Shown here one piece after another: positions 16,898-24,710 of a stretch of DNA of 33,670 bases (the first letter of the stretch is position 1; each line of letters opens with the position of its first letter). The notes below the pieces were generated by a model. That model made no database searches. It had not been told where the DNA came from and saw only the letters and a list, made by a program, of their open reading frames with translations. The position numbers and the translations under genes were made by a program. This stretch comes from Chitinophagales bacterium (lineage in GTDB: Bacteria; Bacteroidota; Bacteroidia; Chitinophagales; Chitinophagaceae), in NCBI GenBank assembly GCA_025355935.1, contig JANXYS010000073.1, forward strand, positions 1 through 33,670, given 5' to 3'.

Positions 16898-17791
16898 TTA
16901 CCGGTTATTCGGGTGGCGATCGATTGCAACGCGGTACTGCTGGGCAACATACAACCCCGCGATAACCAGGATTACCCCCGCGAGCGTAAACCAGCTCAAA
17001 GGTTCTTTTAAAAGTACAGCGGCCATCACGAAGCCAAAAACCGGACAAAGAAAAAGCCAGTAAGCCGCCTTGGCTGTGTTATATTTTAGTAAAAGTAGCC
17101 AGCATTGCACTGCCCCGATTGACACCGGTATGGCAAGCCAAAGTGTGCCGATCCAGAAATGGAAATCAAGGTAATTAGAGCTTTCATGGAAAGTGAAGAC
17201 TAAAAACGGCACTAGAAAAATTCCGCCAAACAAAGTCTGCCAGGCATTGATCGTGAGTATGTGCAGCCCTTGCCAGTCCCTGCGGGCATAAAAAATTGCG
17301 GCACCCGAGTAAGCCAGCATGCTAATCACTATCAACAACAAGCCGTCAACACTGGCATAGCTTGTTTGGAGTAAGGGCCAGGCCGCCACGAGCACGCCTG
17401 ATAAACAACAACCCAAACTAACAAAGCCCATTGCCGTGATCTTTTGCCGAAAGAAAAGTGCCGCCATAAAACTTATGATAACCGGGTTGACCCCCACGGC
17501 AAGGGTGCCAAGGCCGGCAGATAATTTCTGGAGTGCAATTATATAAAGACCAAGATAAATGCTAACGTTTAATAACCCGTAGAACATTATTGCCTTCCAT
17601 TCGTCTTTTTTGGGTAACCTGTTCTTCATGAACCCATGGGAGATGATGAGCATGATCATCGCCGCGATGAAGAACCTCGTGACTGCAATGACGAAGGGCT
17701 GCGCCTCCGTCAAGGCAATCTTAGTAGCCGTTGAAGCTGAAGCCCACAATACCGCAAATGTGATTCCAGTGACTAATACTTTTCTTTGCAT
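16898..17791 (-). CDS. EamA/DMT-family transporter
   Basis: This 297-residue protein has ten hydrophobic segments in two repeated halves (EamA repeats). The first starts VTGITFAVLWASASTATKIALTEAQPF and the second GLLLIVISMLAYSGAAIFYARR. The pattern 'W.S...a.K.a....P' in the first helix is typical of RhaT/EamA drug and metabolite transporters. Its start codon overlaps the nagA stop (TAATG), so the two genes are translated from one message and the substrate may be an amino-sugar-related metabolite, but substrate cannot be read. It belongs to the inner membrane. Confidence 0.9.
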   Translation of the reverse strand: MQRKVLVTGITFAVLWASASTATKIALTEAQPFVIAVTRFFIAAMIMLIISHGFMKNRLPKKDEWKAIMFYGLLNVSIYLGLYIIALQKLSAGLGTLAVGVNPVIISFMAALFFRQKITAMGFVSLGCCLSGVLVAAWPLLQTSYASVDGLLLIVISMLAYSGAAIFYARRDWQGLHILTINAWQTLFGGIFLVPFLVFTFHESSNYLDFHFWIGTLWLAIPVSIGAVQCWLLLLKYNTAKAAYWLFLCPVFGFVMAAVLLKEPLSWFTLAGVILVIAGLYVAQQYRVAIDRHPNNR

Positions 17792-18909
17792 TAAACAATG
17801 ATCGTTTTACAACTGCTGAGTGAATCATTGAAAACACAAAAATGCGCGAGGTAGCCCGGCGCGATAAATCCAAGCTTATCTTCCATCTTTATTGCCCGTG
17901 CGGCGTAGATAGTGGCCATCCTAATAGCCTCTATCAACGGAATTTTCAAAAACTTCATGGCATTCTGGACAGCCTCCTGCATTGAAATAGCCGAGCCAGC
18001 AAGTGTTCCCTCGCTATTCCTGTAAAACCCATCTTCTCCTAAGATGGCATCAAAATCGCCAAATTTGAAACTTTTCACTTTTCGACTTAATAATGCAGCA
18101 TCACTAATCAGGAAAAGTTTTTCCTGTTTTAACTTCCACGCAATTTCGGCAGCAGCATAACTACAATGACCGCCGTCAAGTATTATGGGCGCATACACGT
18201 TATTGTTATTAAGCGTTGCGCCCGCCAGCCCGGGTTCACGATGCTGTAATTGAGTCATTGCATTAAATAAATGCGTAACGAGGGATATGCCTTTTGAAAA
18301 GTAATACTGAGCCTGCTCATACGTCATGTTTGAATGACCTGCAGATATTATAAAGCCGCTGTCAAGTAGCAATTCAAGCTGTTCATCATCAAAACATTCC
18401 GGCGCAATTGTCATTACTTTTATTACATCCCTGCCGCAGGTAATAATCTCATCCAATTCTTTCATTGTAGGTTTTCTGACCTGGCTGGCCGGGTGCGCTC
18501 CCCGCTTTAAGGGATTAATGAATGGCCCTTCCAAATGCATTCCTACAACACCTTCATTATGCCGGTGCATATAATCTTTAACAACCCCAATAGCTGATAT
18601 TATCGTGTCATGTGCAGAAGTAATGAGACAAGGAAGTACATGCGTCGTTCCATAAAGCTTGCTTGTTTGGCAAATGTCATGTAATGTTGCCTCATTGGGG
18701 TGTTGGCTAAAGTAGAACTTCTCACCGCCATTAATATGGATATCAATAAATCCTGCGGAGATATTAGCTCCCTCCAGATCTATATGTTTTGCATCTGCTG
18801 GTATGTCGGTTGAAACTCCTGCAATGATATCCTGATCGACTATAATCGCATGATCAGCAAGTACTGTTTTACCAGTAAAAATTTTACAATTATGCAGGAC
18901 CGTTTTCAT
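17791..18909 (-). CDS. nagA: N-acetylglucosamine-6-phosphate deacetylase
   Basis: This 372-residue amidohydrolase shows the NagA residues: FIDIHINGG with His58, the metal ligand Glu127 in HLEGPFINP, AGHSNMTYEQA with His192, THLFNAM with His213, and the catalytic Asp270 in LISDA. It hydrolyses GlcNAc-6-phosphate to glucosamine-6-phosphate and acetate, feeding glycolysis or cell-wall precursor synthesis. The downstream EamA gene overlaps by the TAATG junction. A weak TTCCTTTG -7-like box lies on the minus strand at 18924-18931. No nagB or GlcNAc kinase is visible. Residues and length are those of active enzymes. Confidence 0.95.
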   Translation of the reverse strand: MKTVLHNCKIFTGKTVLADHAIIVDQDIIAGVSTDIPADAKHIDLEGANISAGFIDIHINGGEKFYFSQHPNEATLHDICQTSKLYGTTHVLPCLITSAHDTIISAIGVVKDYMHRHNEGVVGMHLEGPFINPLKRGAHPASQVRKPTMKELDEIITCGRDVIKVMTIAPECFDDEQLELLLDSGFIISAGHSNMTYEQAQYYFSKGISLVTHLFNAMTQLQHREPGLAGATLNNNNVYAPIILDGGHCSYAAAEIAWKLKQEKLFLISDAALLSRKVKSFKFGDFDAILGEDGFYRNSEGTLAGSAISMQEAVQNAMKFLKIPLIEAIRMATIYAARAIKMEDKLGFIAPGYLAHFCVFNDSLSSCKTIIV

Positions 18910-19050
18910 TTTCGTCGTTTATGCAAAGGAATGATATTCTGATTAAGGTTCAGTTATTAGCTAAAAAATAACGAACGCCTTAAGAGCAATGAATTAATAT
19001 TGCTTACGGAAAAAGTACTCTTTTATAATTTCATTAGCAACATATTATTT

Positions 19051-19671
19051 ATGAATAAACAAACCCGCATCAATACGATTTTCACTGACCTCGGAGGGGT
19101 AGTGCTAACGAACGGCTGGGATCGTAAAGCACGTGGGGAAGCTATTAGACTTTTCGACCTTGATGCGGCGGAAACCGAGGAGCGGCACCATCTTACTTTT
19201 GATACGTATGAAGTCGGAAAATTAACGCTTGAGAATTACCTTGAACGAGTTGTTTTTTACAAGAAGCGAAAATTTACGCCTGAAGAATTCCGGAATTATA
19301 TGTTCAGTTGCTCGAAAGCATATCCCGAAATGATAAACTTGTATAAAGAGTTAAAGTTAAAATATGGGTTGAAGATTGCCGTGGTAAACAATGAAGGCCG
19401 GGAGCTGAATGATTACCGCATCCGAAAATTTAAACTTCGCGACTTTGTTGATTTCTTTATTTCTTCAAGTTTTGTACATTTTCGAAAACCGGACGCTGAC
19501 ATATTCAAGTTAGCACTTGACGTGTCCCAAACACCCCCGGTAAACAGTCTTTATATCGATGATAGGCCTTTGTTTGTGCAGGTTGCAGCCGGCGAGGGAA
19601 TTAAAGGTATAGTTCATACAGGTTATGAAAGTACAGTAGAAGCGTTAGCTAAATTTGGTTTAACCCTCTAG
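19051..19671 (+). CDS. HAD superfamily hydrolase (YihX-like)
   Basis: From the ATG at 19051 this is a 206-residue protein. It starts MNKQTRINTIFTDLGGVVLTNGW, where the Asp of TDLGGVV is the HAD nucleophile. The +2 position is Gly, as in the YihX-like 'DLGxV' group. Later AVVNNEGRELNDYRI gives motif II, 'HFRKPDADIFKLAL' the motif III Lys, and 'LYIDDRP' the motif IV acidic pair. YihX-like members dephosphorylate sugar phosphates such as glucose-1-phosphate, which fits the nagA and gal neighbours. A TTG at 19000 would add 17 unconserved residues. The 3' end overlaps the convergent galK by 12 bases. An imperfect inverted repeat (AGCAAT/ATTGCT, 18985-19004) lies upstream. Confidence 0.85.
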   Translation: MNKQTRINTIFTDLGGVVLTNGWDRKARGEAIRLFDLDAAETEERHHLTFDTYEVGKLTLENYLERVVFYKKRKFTPEEFRNYMFSCSKAYPEMINLYKELKLKYGLKIAVVNNEGRELNDYRIRKFKLRDFVDFFISSSFVHFRKPDADIFKLALDVSQTPPVNSLYIDDRPLFVQVAAGEGIKGIVHTGYESTVEALAKFGLTL

Positions 19672-20817
19672 CCTTGTTACGCCGTCTGCTGTTTCTACAA
19701 TTGTAGCTTCAGGTAGAATATTATACTTTTTGTAATATGCTTCTGAGGCAGATTGTATAAATCTGGTCACAGAATTTTCTGCAATAATATTAATAGTGCA
19801 TCCGCCAAATCCACCCCCCATTAACCTTGCGCCAATCACTGCGTCGTCAGCTTCAGCAAGCTGAACAAGGAAATCAAGTTCCTCACAACTTACTTCGTAC
19901 AAATCGCGCAAACCATTGTGAGTTTCGAACAGCAAGCGGCCAAACTCAATGAGCTTATTTTCATGAAGGTATTTGGAAGCCAGCTCCGTCCGATTAATTT
20001 CTTCAATTACATAGAGGCATCTCTTGTAGACCTCATCACGCATCGCGGTTTTATATTGAAGTAGCTCCTCCACCCCACTAATATCCCGAAAACTTTTAAC
20101 TTCAGTATGACTGCCGATAATCTCAAGCCCTTCCTTACATTGTTTACGCCGAACGTTGTATTCGCTTGCAGCAAGGGTATGATGCACTTTGCTGTTCAAC
20201 AAAACAATCTGGTAACCTTCGATCTGCAGAGGGATGTATACATGATTAATTGACTGGCAATCTAGAAGAATCACCTGCCCTTTCAAACCCATCATATTTG
20301 CAAACTGATCCATTATCCCGCACTGTACAGCAGGGTAGCCATGTTCGGCGCGCTGGCACAATAGCGCAAGCTGCATGCGGGTAAGATTTGCGCCCAGCAA
20401 TTCGTTAAGTGCCAGCGCCAGCCCTCCCTCCACTGCCGCCGATGAGCTCATGCCACTGCCCCGTGGAATATCTCCACCAAATACACAATCAAATCCCATT
20501 ATTTCTACGCCAAGCAATTTGAACTCATTTACCACGCTTAAGACGTAATTTTTCCAATTATCTTCTTTGTGGATATCATCAGCGCCTGTTGTATAAGCTT
20601 CTCCAAAATCATGTGAATAAAAATTAATTTCTTTGCCTCCATTTAGTGCAACAGCATAATAAACCCCCTTACTAATTGCAGCCGGCATAACGAAGCCATC
20701 GTTATAATCAACATGCTCGCCGATAAGGTTGATGCGACCCGGAGAAAAATATAATTGAGGGACCGATGAAAATCTTTTACCATATTCAGCTAACATATTT
20801 TGCGGAAAAATATTCAT
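19660..20817 (-). CDS. galK: Galactokinase
   Basis: This 385-residue GHMP kinase is complete. It has the galactokinase signature GRINLIGEHVDYNDG (27-41), the phosphate-binding loop GGDIPRGSGMSSSAA (114-128), catalytic Asp170 in CGIMDQF, and the GHMP motif 3 GGGFGGCTI near the C-terminus. It phosphorylates alpha-D-galactose to galactose-1-phosphate. It begins seven bases after the galM stop, so the pair forms an operon in the order galM-galK. No galT or galactose transporter lies in the window. Its 3' end overlaps the convergent HAD gene by 12 bases. Confidence 0.96.
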   Translation of the reverse strand: MNIFPQNMLAEYGKRFSSVPQLYFSPGRINLIGEHVDYNDGFVMPAAISKGVYYAVALNGGKEINFYSHDFGEAYTTGADDIHKEDNWKNYVLSVVNEFKLLGVEIMGFDCVFGGDIPRGSGMSSSAAVEGGLALALNELLGANLTRMQLALLCQRAEHGYPAVQCGIMDQFANMMGLKGQVILLDCQSINHVYIPLQIEGYQIVLLNSKVHHTLAASEYNVRRKQCKEGLEIIGSHTEVKSFRDISGVEELLQYKTAMRDEVYKRCLYVIEEINRTELASKYLHENKLIEFGRLLFETHNGLRDLYEVSCEELDFLVQLAEADDAVIGARLMGGGFGGCTINIIAENSVTRFIQSASEAYYKKYNILPEATIVETADGVTRLEG

Positions 20818-20824
20818 GTCAGAT

Positions 20825-21787
20825 TTAAATTATTGATTTTATTTTAAAGTTAGTAATGAACTCTTTTTGCTCCCCCGGTTGCAGGATTGCAAGTCCCATT
20901 TGGTTATTAAATGCGTCGGGGGCGGAACTTATATTTTCGAGCGCAATTGAACGCCTGGTTGGCGGGGTATACAATTGAAGGTATGGGTATGACTTATCCG
21001 GACGAATTTCGAGCTGTATCATTTTTGCAGGATCTCTTAACACCACCATTGGCTGGCAAGTTGAGAAATCTAGTTCATAGCAATTGTCAATAAAAACATC
21101 CCCTATTTCTTTTAATGAGTTGAACTCATCGTAAGGCGTAAGCTTACCGGTTGGTATTAGTTCATCATCAAATTCAACCTTTCGGATAGCCTGGAACTCC
21201 ATTTGAAGATCATCGATAAGACCGCCAAAAGTAAAATAAGGATGCCAGCCATCTGCAATAGGAATGAGCCCCTCACCGGAATTAGTAATGAAGGTATTAA
21301 CGGAAAGCGAGTTATTAATTTTTAGTTCATATCTCACCATGCATCGGTAAATAAATGGATAGCCTTTATCTGTACCCATGTAGTCATAAATTAATTCCAC
21401 TATGGCAGACTCTTCGCCTCCACGGTGTGAAGCTACTTCAAATGCGGCATCGTATATAATGCCGTGTAAAGCATGCCTGAGAAGGTAAAACTTTTCGACC
21501 TGGTAATCTGCTCCGGCAAAATTATATTTTCCTTCATAGAGCCTGCAAACAAAGGGCGAGAGCTTCGCGCTTTTAAATCCACCGCTTTCAAGTTGTGTCC
21601 TAAGTGAATGTTCATCTGGATAATGATCTACCACATTCATGAGCTCGCCCCGGTGATACACTTCAAACCGATGAAGCATCGCGCCGTTATGAGGCGCAAT
21701 TGCCACCGATGTTTGCGAGGAAGTATCTTCCAGTATAACAAGGTCAATTCCATTCTCTGTTACAAACCGGGTTTTAAACATGCTCAT
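20825..21787 (-). CDS. galM: Aldose 1-epimerase
   Basis: This 320-residue mutarotase-like protein has His108 in RHALHGIIYDAAFEV, His182 in DGWHPYFTFGG and Glu284 in SIALENISSAPDAFN. These match the two histidines and the catalytic glutamate of galactose mutarotases. It interconverts alpha and beta anomers, providing alpha-galactose for the kinase encoded just downstream. It lies 20 bases after the cysteine-rich gene. It is closer to the shorter, diverged bacterial 'aldose epimerase' set than to E. coli GalM, so substrate breadth is uncertain. Confidence 0.88.
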   Translation of the reverse strand: MSMFKTRFVTENGIDLVILEDTSSQTSVAIAPHNGAMLHRFEVYHRGELMNVVDHYPDEHSLRTQLESGGFKSAKLSPFVCRLYEGKYNFAGADYQVEKFYLLRHALHGIIYDAAFEVASHRGGEESAIVELIYDYMGTDKGYPFIYRCMVRYELKINNSLSVNTFITNSGEGLIPIADGWHPYFTFGGLIDDLQMEFQAIRKVEFDDELIPTGKLTPYDEFNSLKEIGDVFIDNCYELDFSTCQPMVVLRDPAKMIQLEIRPDKSYPYLQLYTPPTRRSIALENISSAPDAFNNQMGLAILQPGEQKEFITNFKIKSII

Positions 21788-21807
21788 AAATTGATTTTCT
21801 TGCTTTA

Positions 21808-22182
21808 CTAATCTTCGTGCATTTTAATTTTCGACTTATTAAAACCGTATGCGCAATGCCTACAACCGTTCATGCAACAATAACCGCGCAAAAAATGATA
21901 AAGCTCAGTAAAAACCCAGTTGTTATTTTCAATATAGTAATGTAATCCTTCCTCAAGTTCAGTGGGGTTTGAAGGAAAAGATAATCCGACGGCTTTTTGT
22001 ACCAGTTCCTCGTGATGTTGCAGGCAGTTGTTACATAAGCAATCGTATTTAGTGCCTTTCAGGAATTTGATGCAATCCTCACTGAGCTTAAGGAGTGAAC
22101 AGGCGCATGCATGAACAGCGGATTTATTACATTGAAAAAAACTTCCGCATCTCCCGCAATTTTGCCCTGTTTGATTGTCCAT
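21808..22182 (-). CDS. Cysteine-rich CWC and DUF5522 two-domain protein
   Basis: From the ATG at 22182 this is a 124-residue protein with many cysteines. The first half, NCGRCGSFFQCNKS...CACSLLKLS...YDCLCNNCLQ, matches the cysteine-rich CWC family, with paired CxxC-type sites that probably bind zinc or a similar metal. The second half, YYIENNNWVFTELYHFLRGYCCMNGCRHCAYGF, matches DUF5522, whose conserved tail is GYCC..GCRHCPYG. Each half is normally a small stand-alone protein of unknown function, so this is a natural fusion. An in-frame ATG at 22239 would add 19 unconserved residues. It precedes galM by 20 bases, but I see no functional link beyond that. Confidence 0.75.
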   Translation of the reverse strand: MDNQTGQNCGRCGSFFQCNKSAVHACACSLLKLSEDCIKFLKGTKYDCLCNNCLQHHEELVQKAVGLSFPSNPTELEEGLHYYIENNNWVFTELYHFLRGYCCMNGCRHCAYGFNKSKIKMHED

Positions 22183-22384
22183 TACTTTATGATGGTTAGG
22201 GAAAAATATGTTTCTCCTCATCAACGAAGTTAAGCACACTTAAAAATACATTAGCGTATAATTAGGGCAAAAATCTTTAAGTTTTTCATAGCCTTCCCGG
22301 AGGTAAAATTGCGGCATTCACAGACACTGGGCATTTTTTCTCGATCAAAACCAAAAAGAAAATTACCGGGTTACCCGGGCATGC

Positions 22385-22425
22385 TTATTTCCATTCATTT
22401 AGGACATTTGCCACTTATGGGATGC
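22385..22425 (+). repeat. Direct repeat copy 1 (41 bases)
   Basis: This copy shares about 36 of 41 positions with 22688-22728, including the core ATTTAGGAC and CCACTTATGG and the ending ATGC. The copies are 303 bases apart in the same orientation. It is bordered by GGGCAT on the left and ATGCCC on the right. Confidence 0.7.
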
Positions 22426-22687
22426 CCCCGCCTTGGTTTCTGTCCCCTTGATTCGCTACAGTCAATATCTTGACCTAGAATAGATTAACACAAATAGTGT
22501 AAGGATGTTAAGCCCATGGGAGCTCAAAAGAAGAATTTGCAGTTGGACTCCAGCATATCATCTGTAAATAGCACATTTAAGATGGTATCAAACGAGCCGT
22601 TTAGTCAGCAAATATGATTTAAGTTATGCATTTATTTTCTTGAGCAACATCATGAAACTGAATTTTCCAGTTCACCAAGACATTAGT

Positions 22688-22728
22688 TTATTTTCATTTA
22701 TTTAGGACGTTTACCACTTATGGCATGC
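22688..22728 (+). repeat. Direct repeat copy 2 (41 bases)
   Basis: Second copy of the 22385-22425 repeat, with the same ATTTAGGAC...CCACTTATGG core and a GGCATGC end. It lies just before the alcohol dehydrogenase gene and could affect its promoter. Origin unknown; remnants of a mobile or MITE-like element are possible. Confidence 0.7.
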
Positions 22729-22766
22729 TATTCCGTGCTCACAATCCACAAGTAAGTTTACATTTT

Positions 22767-23843
22767 ATGGAAAACATCAGGACAAAAGCATACGGCGCAT
22801 CGGGGACAATATTGGTAGGCAAAAAACTGGAGTTAATGGAAATCGAGCGCCAGGGACCGGCACCTGATGAAGTATTAATAGAGGTGTTGTACTGCGGGGT
22901 ATGTCATTCCGATGTTCACCAGGTAGCAAACGACTGGAATAATACTATCTATCCCTGCGTGCCCGGGCATGAAATCATCGGAAAAATTACGGACGTTGGA
23001 AAGGCTGTAACCAGGTTTAAGGAAGGAGACATTGTAGGTGTTGGTTGTATGATAGATTCGTGCAAACAATGCAAATCCTGCGCCCAGGGCGATGAACAGT
23101 TTTGCATGGGAACCCACGGGATGACCATGACCTATAACGGGTACTGGAAACCAAATGATACAGACTTTAATAGTTATGGCGGATTTTCTACCCATATCGT
23201 TGCCAATGAAAAGTTTGTTCTAAATATTCCGGATGGTATGGATATTACTGCAGCAGCGCCCATATTATGTGCAGGCGTAACTACATACGCGCCTTTGAAA
23301 CACCGGCAAATCAGGATAGGCGATAAAGTAGGTGTTATTGGGATCGGCGGTTTGGGTCACATGGGAGTGATGTTAGCAAAAGCTATGGGAGCGACGGTGA
23401 CGGCCATCACTACCGACAAAGAAAAAAAGAAGGCTGCCCTTGCAATTGGTGCCGACGCCGTATTAATTTCTACGGATAAGGATGCCATGAAAGCACAGGA
23501 GATAAGTTTTGATTTTCTGCTTTGCACCATTCCGGAAGAGTTCGATGTAAATCCTTATATCTGCTTGCTGGCTCCAAGAGGCAGCATGGTTACTGTGGGA
23601 TTGCTCGGCCCTTATAAGTCTCCAACTAACAATATTGAAATGGCTAAATATTCTCGTAGCCTTGGCGCTTCAATTATTGGTAGCATTGCTGAAACTCAGG
23701 AAGTGCTGGACTTCTGTGCAATGCACGGGATTTTACCACAGGTAGAAATGATCGATATTCAGGATATTAATGAAGCTTTTGAAAAGATCAGAGATGAGGA
23801 AGTACGGTTCAGGTATGTGATCGATATGAAATCGTTAAAATAA
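22767..23843 (+). CDS. Zinc-dependent NAD(P) alcohol dehydrogenase (YahK-like)
   Basis: From the ATG at 22767 this is a 358-residue medium-chain dehydrogenase. Catalytic zinc ligands are Cys43 in YCGVCHSDVH, His68-Glu69 in PGHEIIG, and a later Cys in PILCAGVTTY. The structural zinc site is Cys99, Cys102, Cys105 and Cys113 (SCKQCKSCAQGDEQFC). The cofactor loop is GIGGLGHMGV. 'TMTYNGYWKPND...YGGFSTHIV' resembles the YahK/cinnamyl-alcohol group, which reduces aldehydes with NADPH. An in-frame ATG at 22725 lies inside the repeat and would add unconserved residues. It is a single gene followed by a strong terminator. Natural substrate unknown. Confidence 0.92.
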   Translation: MENIRTKAYGASGTILVGKKLELMEIERQGPAPDEVLIEVLYCGVCHSDVHQVANDWNNTIYPCVPGHEIIGKITDVGKAVTRFKEGDIVGVGCMIDSCKQCKSCAQGDEQFCMGTHGMTMTYNGYWKPNDTDFNSYGGFSTHIVANEKFVLNIPDGMDITAAAPILCAGVTTYAPLKHRQIRIGDKVGVIGIGGLGHMGVMLAKAMGATVTAITTDKEKKKAALAIGADAVLISTDKDAMKAQEISFDFLLCTIPEEFDVNPYICLLAPRGSMVTVGLLGPYKSPTNNIEMAKYSRSLGASIIGSIAETQEVLDFCAMHGILPQVEMIDIQDINEAFEKIRDEEVRFRYVIDMKSLK

Positions 23844-23866
23844 GCATGTAGAATAATATAGACACA

Positions 23867-23894
23867 GCGGCTTCCGAATGGGAGCCGCCTTTTT
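23867..23894 (+). terminator. Rho-independent terminator after the alcohol dehydrogenase gene
   Basis: GCGGCTTCC pairs with GGGAGCCGC (9 bp, one G-U) around a GAAT loop and is followed by C then TTTTT. It starts about 23 bases after the stop codon and may also serve the convergent DsrE-like gene. Confidence 0.85.
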
Positions 23895-23914
23895 AATGCC
23901 GATGCATATAAAAT

Positions 23915-24604
23915 TTATTTCTGGTCTGGCTGAATTGAATACAAAACGTATCCCTTCAACTGGTAATTTGATAGAACTGTTTGAGCTGTCAAAGAGACTT
24001 TTACTTCCGGCAACAGATCTTCCGGTTGAAACTGGAAGAATGCCATCGCCTGCCCGCAGGCAATTATTCGTGCGCCCATTTTTTCAAGACTCGTCAGGAG
24101 CTTTACGTTCGGATTGTCAATGTGATATTTTTTCTGATATCGCTGGTTATTGCTTATTGCATTCAATGCCCCGCCATGTACAACAATTACAGGCATAATT
24201 TTATTTAGCGAAATGCCTGATGCCACGTGCAGGTTAATCAGCCTGGCGATTTCCACTAGCGAATAATTGAGTTCCTTAGCAACTGAGTCGGGGTTTTTCA
24301 CCGTCACCTCAAATAGTAATTTATAATCTTGTTTAAGGTCGGGCACTTCGGTAATATTCTTCACCGGTATCACGCCTGAATATTCACCAGCATTAACGGC
24401 CGGGAAAATGCTGACAGCCTTAATGTGAGCCCAATGCGCCGTTTCAGCAAATTGGGCTTCCAATTTTAGCGAATCAGCATGCACTATCGCTTTAAAAATG
24501 CTGTCTTTTTTGACTTTCACAGAGTCTGTTTCCAGAGCCATCTGAGCAAAAGCAGAAAAGCATAAAAATAATCCAGCAACAAGAAAAAACATTTTGACTT
24601 TCAT
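23915..24604 (-). CDS. Exported DsrE-like protein
   Basis: From the ATG at 24604 this is a 229-residue protein. It starts with a signal peptide (MKVKMFFLVAGLFLCFSAFA, then Gln), with a predicted cut after Ala20, so it is likely periplasmic. The C-terminal ~120 residues fit the DsrE/DsrF-like fold: PVIVVHGGALNAIS, NVKLLTSLEKMGARIIACGQAMAFF, with a single conserved Cys in ACGQAM. That Cys is the sulfur-carrying position in active DsrE proteins. The N-terminal ~90 residues are unrecognised. It is divergent from a TsdA-like dihaem cytochrome gene about 107 bases away, so a role in thiosulfate or polysulfide handling is plausible but inferred. ATGs at 24610 and 24631 are alternative starts. Confidence 0.75.
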   Translation of the reverse strand: MKVKMFFLVAGLFLCFSAFAQMALETDSVKVKKDSIFKAIVHADSLKLEAQFAETAHWAHIKAVSIFPAVNAGEYSGVIPVKNITEVPDLKQDYKLLFEVTVKNPDSVAKELNYSLVEIARLINLHVASGISLNKIMPVIVVHGGALNAISNNQRYQKKYHIDNPNVKLLTSLEKMGARIIACGQAMAFFQFQPEDLLPEVKVSLTAQTVLSNYQLKGYVLYSIQPDQK

Positions 24605-24710
24605 ACCCATTTTTTTACTAGTAAGATACAATATTAAGAGAAGTAATAATATCTTTAAAACAATATGATTACTTGTCGCTAATTTCGGGATTGCTTTTTA
24701 TGTTCTAAAA

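Larger units (their letters stand above)
22183..22766. other. Gene-free stretch with repeats
   Basis: I see no convincing gene in these 584 bases. It holds a short GC palindrome (CCGGGT-T-ACCCGG, 22366-22378) and two copies of a 41-base direct repeat (see the repeat entries), the second ending 38 bases before the alcohol dehydrogenase start. Short reading frames here have no recognisable protein features. It probably contains the promoter regions of the cysteine-rich gene and the alcohol dehydrogenase gene, but no full TAnnTTTG match was convincing. Confidence 0.5.
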
